Shown: positions 44,583 to 53,611, counted from the first letter of the stretch. The stretch: DNA of 64,000 bases from Cupriavidus plantarum (GCF_905397285.1 NZ_CAJPUX010000004.1:310001-374000); one strand, 5' to 3'. Notes: a model not told the origin generated them from the letters alone. Numbers and translations are program-made.

Positions 44583-46981
44583 TGCGCGCCCTCCCCAACG
44601 TTCCCGCGGTTTGCTTCAGCCAGCGCGGCGAGCACACGCTCCGGGCTCGCCGGACATTGCGTCAGTTCCGCGCCAAGCGCGTGCAGCGCGTCGTTCACGG
44701 CGTTGATGATCGCGGCCGGTGGCGCGATCGCACCGCCTTCGCCCAGGCCTTTCTGCCCGTACTTGCTGTGGGGGCTCGGCGTTTCCATATGCAGAAGCTT
44801 GAGCGGCGGCATTTCGCCGGCGCCGGGCAACAGGTAGTCGGCCATGGTCGAGGCCAGCGGCTGGCCTTCCGTATCGAAAGGCATCTCTTCGTAGAGCGCC
44901 GTGCCGATGCCCTGCGCGAGGCCACCGATGATCTGGCCGTCGACGATCAGCGGGTTCAGCAGCACGCCGCCGTCTTCGCAGATCGCGTAGTCGAGCAGCG
45001 TCACCTTGCCGGTGGCCGTATCGACTTCCACCGCGCAGGCATGCGTGGCGTAGCTGAACGTGCCCGTATCGGGCTGTGTCTTGTAGCCCGTGACCACTTC
45101 AAGCCCGCCCGGATCGACACCGGCCGGCACCTTCTGCGGCGCGCGGTACCACGTGTAGGCGATCTCGGCGAGCGTCATGCCGCCGGACTGTCCCGGTTCC
45201 TTCACCACGCCATCGATCAGTTGCAGCGACGCCGCCGGCTTGCCGAGTACGCCCGCGGCGATGCCGATGAGGCGCTGCGCGAGCACATCGCATGCCGCGC
45301 CAACCGCGCCGCCCGCCATCACGGCGCAGCGTGATCCCCACGTGCCGGTCGAATACGGCGACACGGCCGTATCGCCATGTACGACGCGCACCTTGTCGAT
45401 CCCGATGCCGAGCACCGTGTGCGCGACCTGCGCCATCGACGTCTCCATACCCTGCCCGTGCGAATGCACGCCAAGGCGGAGTTCGAGGACGCCATCGGGC
45501 GTGATGCGCGCCGCGCACTGCTCGTGACCCGGCACCATCGGGATGCCCCAGCCGTGATAGACCGACGTGCCGTGCGCGCCCTGCTCGCAGTAGACGGACA
45601 GCCCGAGGCCGATGCGCTTCGTCCGGCCCGCCGCATTAGATTCGCGTTGCCGCGCGCGCCAGCGCTGCCAGTCGAGCGCGGCGACCGCGCGCGTCATGCT
45701 CTCCGCATAGTCGCCCGAGTCGAACAGCTTGCCGGTGATATTGACGAAGGGCATCGCGCTCGCCGGCACGAGGCTGCGCGCGCGCAGTTCATACGGCTCG
45801 ATGCCAAGGTCCCGCGCGGCGGCGTCCATCATCAGTTCGATGGCGAAGCAAACGCCGGTACGCGCGACGCCGCGATATGGCAGGATGCCAGGCTTGTTCG
45901 TCGCCATCGCGCGCGAGCGGCACGTGTAGCGATCCATCGTGTACGGGCCCGGCAGGATCGACGCCACCTGCGAGGCTTCGAGGCATGCGCTGAACGGGTA
46001 GAGCGAGTACGCGCCGGAGTCCACCATCGCGTCGCATTCGATGCTTACGAGCCGGCCATCGGACTCGACCTCGATCGCGATGTCATAGGCGTGCTCGCGG
46101 CAGTTGGCGTTGGCGCTGAGTTGCTCGCGGCGATCTTCGATCCAGCGCACGGGACGGTCGAGATGGCGCGCGAGCCAGGCGCAGCAGACTTCCTCGGGCA
46201 GCAGCAGGCCCTTGTAGCCGAAGCCGCCGCCCACGTCCGGCGAAATCACGCGCACCTGGCCTTCGTCCAGGCCGAGGCATTCCGCGAGGCCCGTGCGGTT
46301 GATGTGCGGCACCTGCGCGGCGGTGTACATCACCAGCTGGTCGAGGCGATGGTCCCACCAGCACAGCACCGCGCGGCCTTCCATTGGCATCATGCACTGC
46401 CGTGCCGTGCGGAGGTGGCGATGGTAGCGGCGGGTGTCCGGCTTCGACGCCGCATCCCCGCCCTTCTCGATGCGCGTCTCCACAAACACGTTGTCGCTCC
46501 ATGCGTCATGCACGCGCGAATCGGAGGTGCCCGCGGTCTCCATATCGGCGAGCACAGGCAGTTCGTCGTAGTCGACCTCTACCTGCGCGGCGATATCTTC
46601 GGCGCGCGCCCGAGTCGGGGCGATGCAGGCGGCCACGAGCTCGCCCACATGACGCACCTTGTCGCTCGCCAGCGGATGCTGTACCGAACGCTTGAACCCC
46701 GGCAGACCCGCCGCGGCGAGGATCGGCGCGACGCCCTGCAAATCCGCCATTGTGTACACCAACGTTTCCATACCGGCGGGCTTGTGAATGGCGCCGAGCC
46801 GGGCATGGGCCACGGGGCTCCGGACGAAAGCGACATCGAGCATGTCCGGCATGCGGATGTCGCCAACGAACTGGCCTCGGCCGAGCAGCAGCCGCTGGTC
46901 TTCCTTGCGCGGCACGCGTTCGCCGATGCCCTGTGGCCGGGCAGTGGGCGCGAGATGTTCCCTCGGGGTTGGAGCGTTCAT
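44579..46981 (-). CDS. Molybdenum hydroxylase large subunit (xanthine dehydrogenase family)
   Basis: An 800-residue molybdopterin-binding subunit beginning GIGERVPRKEDQRLLLGRGQFVGDI. The active-site loop reads YRGVARTG (about 363-370), not the AYxCSFR of true CO dehydrogenase, so it is a form II-type hydroxylase of a heterocycle or aldehyde. The catalytic glutamate is in KGLGEGGAIAPPAA (near 745). QGAHGTSVYHG and GSRCAVMAGGAV line the cofactor. It hydroxylates a C-H next to ring nitrogen or an aldehyde with water; the substrate is not predictable from sequence alone. First gene of the leftward operon. Confidence 0.92.
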   Translation of the reverse strand: MNAPTPREHLAPTARPQGIGERVPRKEDQRLLLGRGQFVGDIRMPDMLDVAFVRSPVAHARLGAIHKPAGMETLVYTMADLQGVAPILAAAGLPGFKRSVQHPLASDKVRHVGELVAACIAPTRARAEDIAAQVEVDYDELPVLADMETAGTSDSRVHDAWSDNVFVETRIEKGGDAASKPDTRRYHRHLRTARQCMMPMEGRAVLCWWDHRLDQLVMYTAAQVPHINRTGLAECLGLDEGQVRVISPDVGGGFGYKGLLLPEEVCCAWLARHLDRPVRWIEDRREQLSANANCREHAYDIAIEVESDGRLVSIECDAMVDSGAYSLYPFSACLEASQVASILPGPYTMDRYTCRSRAMATNKPGILPYRGVARTGVCFAIELMMDAAARDLGIEPYELRARSLVPASAMPFVNITGKLFDSGDYAESMTRAVAALDWQRWRARQRESNAAGRTKRIGLGLSVYCEQGAHGTSVYHGWGIPMVPGHEQCAARITPDGVLELRLGVHSHGQGMETSMAQVAHTVLGIGIDKVRVVHGDTAVSPYSTGTWGSRCAVMAGGAVGAACDVLAQRLIGIAAGVLGKPAASLQLIDGVVKEPGQSGGMTLAEIAYTWYRAPQKVPAGVDPGGLEVVTGYKTQPDTGTFSYATHACAVEVDTATGKVTLLDYAICEDGGVLLNPLIVDGQIIGGLAQGIGTALYEEMPFDTEGQPLASTMADYLLPGAGEMPPLKLLHMETPSPHSKYGQKGLGEGGAIAPPAAIINAVNDALHALGAELTQCPASPERVLAALAEANRGNVGEGAQ

Positions 46982-47120
46982 GCGGTTGGGGGCGTCGTGT
47001 TGTGGTTGCCGGCTTTACCGGCTGTGCGCTGCATAAAGCAACGCGTGTGCCACCTGACAAGCTCACACCTCCCACACCCCTCCCAAGCCGTTGATTCGAT
47101 TGGGAAAGCGTGCCGAAAAA

Positions 47121-47300
47121 ATTATGTGCCATACCCCATAACTGGAGACGCCGGGCCGCCGCGCGCACCAGTCTGAACCGAGTTTTCACCCATAAATGGG
47201 GCATACCCCATTGTTGTTGGTGCGGCAAAACGCTTTACGGGTGATCGTTTCATGGAGCCAGGCATCCGGCGATGCGTCGAAATACGTGGCATACTCCCCA
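47121..47300. promoter_or_regulatory. Divergent control region with three CATAC-CCC sites (MarR operator candidate)
   Basis: The 351-base gap between the hydroxylase operon and the MarR gene contains CATACCCCAT twice exactly (47130-47139 and 47202-47211) and CATACTCCCCA once (47290-47300). The middle copy is half of a palindrome AATGGGG (47195-47201)/CCCCATT (47206-47212). The first copy lies just upstream of a minus-strand -10 candidate CATAAT (47126-47121), so binding there would block the hydroxylase promoter; the third lies just before the MarR start. Confidence 0.6.
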
Positions 47301-47332
47301 AATCGCCCATGGGCCATCCAGTTCCACTTTTC

Positions 47333-47842
47333 ATGATTCGCGAAGACAGCCTTCCCCTGCTCGAGGCCGAGCTTGCGGCCGTCCAGCAGCGCTCGGTGCT
47401 CTACTCGCGCCCGGGATTCCTGATCCGGCGGCTGCATCAGATCCACGGTGGTCTGTTTCTGGAGGAGACCAGCGAGTTCAACATCACGCCGGTCCAGTAC
47501 AGCCTGATGTCCGCGCTGCTGGAACAAGGCGAACTCGATCAAAATTCGCTGGCGATGGCAATCGGCCTCGAACGCACGACGGTGGCCGAGGTGTTGCCGC
47601 GGCTCGAAGCGCGCGGGTTGATCGAGCGCCGGCAGTCGCCGCTCGACGGCCGCGTCAAACTCGTGCGTCTCGCACGCAAGGGCCGCACGCTGGTTCAGCG
47701 CATGCAGGAGGCCGTGGAGCGCGCGCACGCGCGCACGATCGAGCATCTGACGCCCGCCGAGCGCGACCTGTTCATGCTGATGATGATCCGGATCGTCGAG
47801 GCGAGCGATGTCCCGGGCGTCGCGCCCTTGCGCGGCAGCTGA
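47333..47842 (+). CDS. MarR-family regulator
   Basis: A winged-helix regulator of about 169 residues. The DNA-binding region is FNITPVQYSLMSALLEQGELDQNSLAMAIGLERTTVAEVLPRLEARGLIERRQSPLDGR, with the basic wing SPLDGRVKLVRL. It resembles HpaR/PcaV-type regulators that respond to aromatic or heterocyclic acids. Three in-frame ATGs compete (47252, 47309, 47333); I chose the last because the third operator-like site would otherwise be coding, but none has a good ribosome site. It is divergent from the molybdenum hydroxylase operon, its likely target. Confidence 0.85.
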   Translation: MIREDSLPLLEAELAAVQQRSVLYSRPGFLIRRLHQIHGGLFLEETSEFNITPVQYSLMSALLEQGELDQNSLAMAIGLERTTVAEVLPRLEARGLIERRQSPLDGRVKLVRLARKGRTLVQRMQEAVERAHARTIEHLTPAERDLFMLMMIRIVEASDVPGVAPLRGS

Positions 47843-47872
47843 GGCACCGCGGGCACCGGGGGCACCGGGGCC

Positions 47873-48951
47873 TTACGTCTCCTTCGCCTCGCGCAGCGGA
47901 AACATCAGCATTGCCGCCGCAATCCCCAGCACGCCCCCAAGCAATGTTTCCCACGCGCGCGCAACGAGGACCGCAAGCGAATGCTCGCCGGTGACGGCCA
48001 GCGTCACCACCAGCGTGAAGGCGAACGCGCCGCAGGCCACGTCATAGCGCTCGGGCAGCGCCATCGCATACACAATCATCGCGAACGACGCGGCGCACCA
48101 GATCAGCAGTGGCAGATGCGCGGCCAGCGGCAGGCAGATCAGGCCGAACGGCACGCCGACGAGCGTACCGACGATCCGCCGCCGCCCGCGCTCCAGCGTC
48201 GCCGCCGCGGTGCCCGTCACCACATACACGCACGCGGTCACGCCCCATGCAGACTCGATCAATCCGAACACGCTGTTCAGCGCGACGACGATCAACGAGG
48301 CCGTGGCGGCCTGCACGCCCATGACGAACTCCGGCGAGCCAAATCGCGGCCGCACGATCGGCGCGAGCGGTGGCGCCGGCACAGGCTGTTCCGCGGGCCC
48401 GGTCAGCATGCGTGGCACCACGGCGGAGAGCATCGCGATCAGCATCGCCGCGACAATCGCCATCGCATCGCGCGGCCCAAGGCCTGAGTATAGCCAAGCA
48501 GCTGACCGATATAAAGTTGCGAGCCGACGCCCGTGCCCAGCACGCCGTAGCGCCGCAGGAACCCCACAAAGAACGCGCCGCTGATCAACACCCACTCGCC
48601 CCCGGCGCGCAGATGCGCGGCGAGCCAGGGCGAGACGAGCGCGTAGACCATCGCGCCCGCCGCGGCGGCCATGCATAGCACGACGAGATCGCGCGCCGAC
48701 GCGAACCGCGTGGTCCGAGCTTCCGACACGCTGGCCCACAGCGCGAAGCCTGCGGCCAGCGTGACAAGCGGTGCCGCATCGGGCAGACCGGTCGTGACAT
48801 CGTGTAACGCCCCGAGCGCCGCCGCGATGCCATAGGCCGTGACAAGCCGCAGCCCCTTGATCCGGCGATGGGTGCCCGGGTCGATGCGGTCCAGCCACCG
48901 GGCGAGCCGCCGCGCGAGACGCTGGGCGTGAGAAGCGAAGGCGCGGCGCAA
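47873..48951 (-). pseudogene. FUSC-family inner-membrane protein, frameshifted
   Basis: Two overlapping minus-strand frames together make one FUSC (aromatic acid exporter/YccS-like) protein of about 358 residues. The N-terminal frame (TTG start at 48951 with a GGAGGA site; membrane segments, ..VGSQLYIGQLLGYTQ) ends early with ALGRAMRW; the other frame continues with SGLGPRDAMAIVAAML and runs to 47873 (..FGLIESAWGVTACVYVVTGTAAATLERGRRRIVGTLVG). Joining them needs one inserted base near 48481-48488, where CAGGCC would become CAGGGCC. Either a real disruption or a sequencing error. A GGCACCGGGG triple repeat lies at its 3' side. Confidence 0.75.
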
Positions 48952-49023
48952 AGGGTCCTCCGGCGAAGGATAGGCTCCCGCTATTTAACGCCGCCGCGTG
49001 CGCGCATGCAATGCGCGCCGAAA

Positions 49024-49117
49024 GGGGCATTGGAAGGGGTATTGGAAGGGGTATTGGAAGGGGTATTGGAAGGGGTATTGGAAGGGGTATTGGAAGGGGT
49101 ATTGGAAGGGGTATTGG
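49024..49117. repeat. 12-bp tandem repeat, about 7.8 copies
   Basis: Seven full units plus ten bases of GGGGTATTGGAA in perfect register; only the first unit differs (GGGGCATTGGAA). It fills the gap between the broken FUSC gene and the enol-lactonase gene. All frames through it stay open, which makes false N-terminal extensions on both strands. Confidence 0.95.
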
Positions 49118-49178
49118 CGCCGCCCGCGCGCCGCGACGCTATGATCGTGCCTTCCTTCCCCGCTTCCCGGAGATTCGC

Positions 49179-49955
49179 GTGCCCTACTTCGACCATGCCG
49201 GCGCCCGCCTGTTCTACACCATCGACGGCCCCGCCGACGCGCCTGCCATCGTGTTCTCGAACTCGCTCGGGACCGATCACAGCATGTGGCAACCGCAGGC
49301 CGACGCGCTCGCCGGCGAGTATCGCGTAATTCGGTACGACACGCGTGGCCACGCCCGCTCGACGTTCGATGGGCAGCCATTCGGCGTGGACACGCTCGGC
49401 CGCGACGTCATCGCCATCCTCGATGCGCTGAAGATCGAGACCGCCGCGTTCTGCGGACTATCGATGGGCGGAACCACCGGGCAGTGGCTCGGTATTCATG
49501 CGCCGCAGCGCTTCTCCCACATCGTGCTGGCCAACACCGCCGCGAAGATCGGCGGCACCGACGGCTGGAACACGCGGATAGCAACGGTGCTGAAGGACGG
49601 CATGGGCGTCATGGTGGATGCGTCGGTCCAGCGCTGGTTCAAGCCCGACTTCATCGCGAGCAAAGCGGATGCCATCGCACCGCTGCGCGCGGTACTCGCC
49701 GCGCTCGACCCGCAAGGCTACGCCGCGAGCTGCGCCGCCGTCCGCGACGCGGACTTCCGCGCCACCGTGTCTTCCATCCGCGTCCCGGTCCTCGTCATCG
49801 CCGGCACCGACGACCCCTCCACCACCGCCGCGGAAGGCCGCGCGCTGGCCGACGCGATCCCCGGCGCCCACTACGTCGAGTTGCCAGCCGCCCACATCTC
49901 GAGCTTCGAGCAACCGGCGCGTTTCACGCAGGCATTGCGGGACTTTCTGCGCTAA
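49179..49955 (+). CDS. pcaD: 3-oxoadipate enol-lactonase (PcaD-like alpha/beta hydrolase)
   Basis: A 258-residue alpha/beta hydrolase. It opens 3-oxoadipate enol-lactone in the beta-ketoadipate pathway. Nucleophile serine in CGLSMGGTTGQWLG, acid in IAGTDDPST, histidine in LPAAHISSFEQP, and the PcaD-like start of VPYFDHAGARLFYTIDGP. The GTG at 49179 follows a GGAGA site; the frame is open through the upstream 12-bp repeat but that part is not protein-like. No other pca genes adjoin. Its last 32 bases overlap the convergent LysR gene. Confidence 0.85.
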   Translation: MPYFDHAGARLFYTIDGPADAPAIVFSNSLGTDHSMWQPQADALAGEYRVIRYDTRGHARSTFDGQPFGVDTLGRDVIAILDALKIETAAFCGLSMGGTTGQWLGIHAPQRFSHIVLANTAAKIGGTDGWNTRIATVLKDGMGVMVDASVQRWFKPDFIASKADAIAPLRAVLAALDPQGYAASCAAVRDADFRATVSSIRVPVLVIAGTDDPSTTAAEGRALADAIPGAHYVELPAAHISSFEQPARFTQALRDFLR

Positions 49956-50853
49956 CGGCGGGCGGCGGTCCCAGCCGTCCGACGAATACCCGCCGGCAGA
50001 TATCGAGGAAGTCGCGACTGAGGACATTGCCTTCGGCCTGCAGGGCGGTGGCTGCAATAATGGGCAGCCGCACATCAGGCATCAGCGGCACGGCGCGCAA
50101 TCCCATGGCTTCCGCACCAAGCGCGGTGGCCGCCTCGACAATGCCCACACGCCCGCAGCGCGCCGCCAGCGCCATCACCGAGTGATAGGACAGCGCCTGC
50201 ACGCTCGATGTCACGTCAATACCAAGATCACGGCAGGTCTGTGCAAGCAGGCGGCCGACCGGATCTTCCGGGTCCGGGCCGATCAGAGGATGCTCCCCGA
50301 GGAAGGCGAGTTCGATCGCGTTGACGGGCGGGACGACACCGGGGGGGCCGATACACATGAGCCGGCTCATCGCGAGCAATTCCTCACGGACCGCCGGATG
50401 CGGCACGTTGTGGAACAGGATGCCGATGTCCGCGTCCAGCAAGGCGAGGTCCGTCGCCGCCTGGTCGGAATAGATCGCGCGAACGGTGATGTGGGCGTTT
50501 GGATAGCGCAGCGTCATCTCGGCGACGGCATCCGCCACGAGCGTCTCCGCCAAAGCCGGCGCCGCGATGATGCGAAGCGTGTCCGAGCGCTCGCCCCGCA
50601 GGTTCTCGGCCAGCTTGCGAATCGCGCCGAGCTGCGCGTCGAGCTTCTCCATCTCCGGATACAGCCGCAGCGCCTCGCGCGTGGCAACCAGGCGTCCGCG
50701 CACGCGCTGAAACAGCACGTAGCCGAGCTGCCGCTCCGCGCTATGCAGGATCTGCGTGACGGCCGGCTGGCTCAGGTTGAGCAGCTCGGCCGCCGCGCTG
50801 AGCGTGCCGGTGACGCGAATGGCGTTGATGACCTCGATATGGCGCAGTCTCAT
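49924..50853 (-). CDS. LysR-family regulator
   Basis: A 309-residue regulator with helix-turn-helix at about residues 1-60 (LRHIEVINAIRVTGTLSAAAELLNLSQPAVTQILHSAERQLGYVLFQRVRGRL). The substitution TQILHSAE in the recognition helix belongs to the group controlling amino-acid and opine-type compounds (OccR/ArgP-like). Starts at ATG 50853. It lies downstream of the MFS and M20 genes on the same strand and likely regulates them. Confidence 0.88.
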   Translation of the reverse strand: MRLRHIEVINAIRVTGTLSAAAELLNLSQPAVTQILHSAERQLGYVLFQRVRGRLVATREALRLYPEMEKLDAQLGAIRKLAENLRGERSDTLRIIAAPALAETLVADAVAEMTLRYPNAHITVRAIYSDQAATDLALLDADIGILFHNVPHPAVREELLAMSRLMCIGPPGVVPPVNAIELAFLGEHPLIGPDPEDPVGRLLAQTCRDLGIDVTSSVQALSYHSVMALAARCGRVGIVEAATALGAEAMGLRAVPLMPDVRLPIIAATALQAEGNVLSRDFLDICRRVFVGRLGPPPAVSAESPAMPA

Positions 50854-50903
50854 CGGCACTTCCCCCTGTTGCGGCTTCGGCGGCCATTATGCGCCCGCGC
50901 CGC

Positions 50904-52238
50904 CTACGCCTTCTGCGGCAGGGCCCCGTCCGCGCTCGCGTCGGGAGCGTCTGCTCCGGCGGACACCGCACGCTGCCGTCGGAAGTGCAGCAGACAAGCC
51001 AGCGCCAGCATCACCGTCGCCATCACGTAGTAGGCGGGGATCATCTTGCTTCCCGTCGCCCTGGACAGCCACGCGCACGCCAGCAGCGACAGCCCGCCCA
51101 CCACGGTGAAGTTCAGGTTGTGAATCAGCGCCAGCCCGGTGGTACGCGTACCATGCGGAAACAACTCCGCGAGAAAGGCCGGCATCGCGCCCTGGAAGAC
51201 CATCACGCACGCGGTCAGTCCGGTCACGCAGGTCACATACACCGGCACCGTCGGTACATTGACCATCCACAGGAACGCGGGCACCGTCAACACCGCGGTC
51301 AACAGCGTGCCGAGCGTGATCATGGTCAGCTGGCCATGCCGATCGGACAATGCGCCGAAGACCGGCGGCAGGACGATCTGGGCCAGGGCATAGCCCATGG
51401 CGCCGTACATCGAATCCGCCACGGAGAGGCCAAGCTCCTTCTGGGCGTACAACGGGATATAGACGCCGAGGAGATAGTTGGTCGACGCCGCCAGCGAGTA
51501 GACACCGATCGCGCAGGCGATGCGCGCCTTCGCCGTCGCCAGCGTCGTGCGAACGGGATTCGCCTCGTGCCCCCCTGCCTTGAACTCTGGCGTCTCGTCC
51601 ACGCGGCGGCGCAGCCAGTAGCCGAACGGCACGATGACGAGGCCGAGGACGAACGGCAGCCGCCACGCCCACGCTACGATCTGTTCGCTGGGCACCGACG
51701 CGGTCAGCGCGTAAGTCACCACGCTCGCCAGACCCGTGGCCAACCCGATGCCAACGACCTGAAAACTCGCGAAATAGCCGCGCCGATGCCTGGGCGCGTG
51801 CTCGGTGACGAAGGACACCGACGTCCCGAACTCGCCGCCCGCGGAGAAGCCCTGGAGGAACTTGCCGGCCACCAGCACCACCGTGCCCGCGATTCCCCAT
51901 GCCGCGTAGGACGGCGCGAACGCGATCATCGCGGTGCCGACGCCCATCGCCCAGATGGTGAGCATCATCCCGGACTTGCGGCCATGGCGATCGGCATAGC
52001 TGCCGATGACGAGCGCGCCCAGCGGCCGGACGAAGTAGCTGACGCCGAAAGTGGCCAGCGTCACCAGCAGCGACGTATAGGGATCCGCCGTGGGGAAGAA
52101 CACCTTTGCGATATAGACGGCAAGAAATCCATAGATGAAGAGGTCGTAAAACTCAAGCATGTTGCCGACGAGCGCCGAACTGATGACGCGGCGAAAGCGG
52201 CTGCGGGTATCCTGATCGAGTGCATGTGTCTGCGGCAT
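50904..52238 (-). CDS. MFS transporter, metabolite:H+ symporter (MHS) type
   Basis: A 444-residue transporter with about twelve membrane segments. MHS landmarks: SALVGNMLEFYDLFIYGFLA at the start, GSYADRHGRKSGMMLTIWAMGVGTAMIAF, and GEFGTSVSFVTEHAPRHRRGYFASFQ. Such proteins import citrate, ketoglutarate, shikimate, proline betaine and similar compounds. ATG 52238 starts the typical MPQTHALDQ cytoplasmic tail. It is 32 bases behind the M20 peptidase gene, suggesting import followed by hydrolysis. Confidence 0.9.
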   Translation of the reverse strand: MPQTHALDQDTRSRFRRVISSALVGNMLEFYDLFIYGFLAVYIAKVFFPTADPYTSLLVTLATFGVSYFVRPLGALVIGSYADRHGRKSGMMLTIWAMGVGTAMIAFAPSYAAWGIAGTVVLVAGKFLQGFSAGGEFGTSVSFVTEHAPRHRRGYFASFQVVGIGLATGLASVVTYALTASVPSEQIVAWAWRLPFVLGLVIVPFGYWLRRRVDETPEFKAGGHEANPVRTTLATAKARIACAIGVYSLAASTNYLLGVYIPLYAQKELGLSVADSMYGAMGYALAQIVLPPVFGALSDRHGQLTMITLGTLLTAVLTVPAFLWMVNVPTVPVYVTCVTGLTACVMVFQGAMPAFLAELFPHGTRTTGLALIHNLNFTVVGGLSLLACAWLSRATGSKMIPAYYVMATVMLALACLLHFRRQRAVSAGADAPDASADGALPQKA

Positions 52239-52270
52239 GACGGACTCCGGTGTGTGCGACGGGGCCGCCA

Positions 52271-53566
52271 TCAAGCGGTCAGGAAATCGAAGCCGGCGAG
52301 CGCGAAGGCTTCCGCCAGCGCGCGCAACTCGGCAATCGAGACATGTTCGTCTGGCGCGCCCATGTTGCGAGGCGTGAGCCCGCATACGACGGTCGGCACG
52401 CCCGCGCGGCGGTACAACCGGGCATCGGAGGCACCCACGCGCATGTTCACCACGGATGGCACGCCCGAGACCTCCTCGCAACAGCGCCGCAATGTCGCGA
52501 TGACTGGATGGTCCGGCGTGGTCCAGCTGGGTTCGTAGCGGCGCTCGACGATCGCTTCCACGCCCGGGCACTTCTGCAGGATCTGCGCCAGTTCATGTTC
52601 CACGTCCGCCACGCTCGTCCCGACAGGCAGCCGCAGATCGACGGTCGCCTCCGCTTCATCCGCGACCAGGTTGGGCAGTCGGCCGCCGCGGATGGTGCCG
52701 ATGGTCATCGTGATCCGGCGCAGCACATCGCTTTCGCCGGTGCCGGACAGCGCCTCGGAGACGGCACCCGCTTCGCGAATCGCGGCCAGCACCGTGGGCG
52801 GCGACGACACCGGCATATCCCGCAGACCCATCAGCGCATCGAGCGCGCGCATCAGCTTCTCGATCGCGCTGTCACCCTTGTGGACATGCGCGGCATGCGC
52901 GGATGCGCCGCGCGCACGCAGCGTCAGCCACACCATGCCCTTCTCGCCGAAACGCAGCACGCGCATCGAACCCGTGTCCGCGCTGATCATTGCGTCGCCG
53001 CGTGCATGAGGCACATGTTCCAGCAGGTACTGGGTCCCTTCCACTCCCATCGTTTCCTCATCGCCCACGAACGTGGCCACCACGGCGCCGCGCCAGGCAT
53101 GCCGGCAATCCGCGAGCTGACGCATCGCAACGAGGATGGCCGCGATGCCACCCTTCATGTCCGACACGCCCAGCCCGTAAAGATCGCCGCCCCGCACTTC
53201 TCCCGCGGCATCAGCGGTCCATGCTCCGGCGTTGACCAGCGGAAACGTGTCCATGTGGCCGTTGAACACCAGCGTGCGTCCTGGACCGTTTCCTTCTAGC
53301 CGCAGCACCAGGTTCATCACATGCGGCAGCGTGCCGTAGCGTTCCACGCGCACGCCAGGGATATCCGCCGCCAGGGCGGCGATTTCGTCGGCCATGGCAT
53401 GCGTGTCGCCCGGCGGGGAGGCGCTGGGCACCGCGATCAGACGGCGTGCAATGTCGATGGCATCGGTCGACGCGGCGTGCGCGGCGGATGCCAGGCGCGC
53501 ACGCGTATCGTGCGGCGCCGCTGTGATGGGGATGGCCGAGGCCGTAGTGTCGAGGATGTCGTGCAT
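52271..53566 (-). CDS. M20-family amidohydrolase/peptidase (ArgE/DapE-like)
   Basis: A 431-residue cytoplasmic metallopeptidase: metal motifs VFNGHMDTFP (H, D), GLGVSDMKGGIAAIL (bridging D), FVGDEETMG (E-E) and a final ligand near the C-terminus (TPRNMGAPDEHVSI). The dimerisation domain starts near RARGASAHAAHVHKGDSAIEKL. ATG 53566 is chosen because the upstream codons repeat Thr/Ser and derive from a 9-bp DNA repeat. It would hydrolyse an N-acylated amino acid or peptide imported by the adjacent MHS transporter. Confidence 0.88.
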   Translation of the reverse strand: MHDILDTTASAIPITAAPHDTRARLASAAHAASTDAIDIARRLIAVPSASPPGDTHAMADEIAALAADIPGVRVERYGTLPHVMNLVLRLEGNGPGRTLVFNGHMDTFPLVNAGAWTADAAGEVRGGDLYGLGVSDMKGGIAAILVAMRQLADCRHAWRGAVVATFVGDEETMGVEGTQYLLEHVPHARGDAMISADTGSMRVLRFGEKGMVWLTLRARGASAHAAHVHKGDSAIEKLMRALDALMGLRDMPVSSPPTVLAAIREAGAVSEALSGTGESDVLRRITMTIGTIRGGRLPNLVADEAEATVDLRLPVGTSVADVEHELAQILQKCPGVEAIVERRYEPSWTTPDHPVIATLRRCCEEVSGVPSVVNMRVGASDARLYRRAGVPTVVCGLTPRNMGAPDEHVSIAELRALAEAFALAGFDFLTA

Positions 53567-53611
53567 GGCGATGGGACGGAATCGAAGTGGGGATCGGTGT
53601 GTGCCGCAAGT

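Noticed and set aside
44579-46981. Carbon monoxide dehydrogenase (CoxMSL) identity for the hydroxylase operon
   Set aside because: The large subunit has YRGVARTG instead of the AYxCSFR loop needed for the Mo-Cu site, and no coxDEF maturation genes follow; only the subunit plan and the CoxG-like protein are shared.
49024-49117. CRISPR-like array
   Set aside because: Units are 12 bp and contiguous with no spacers; it is a simple tandem repeat and no cas genes are near.
49011-49178. N-terminal extension of the enol-lactonase by a GIGRGIGRG repeat
   Set aside because: The frame is open only because the 12-bp repeat has no stop; GTG 49179 has a ribosome site and starts the family sequence.
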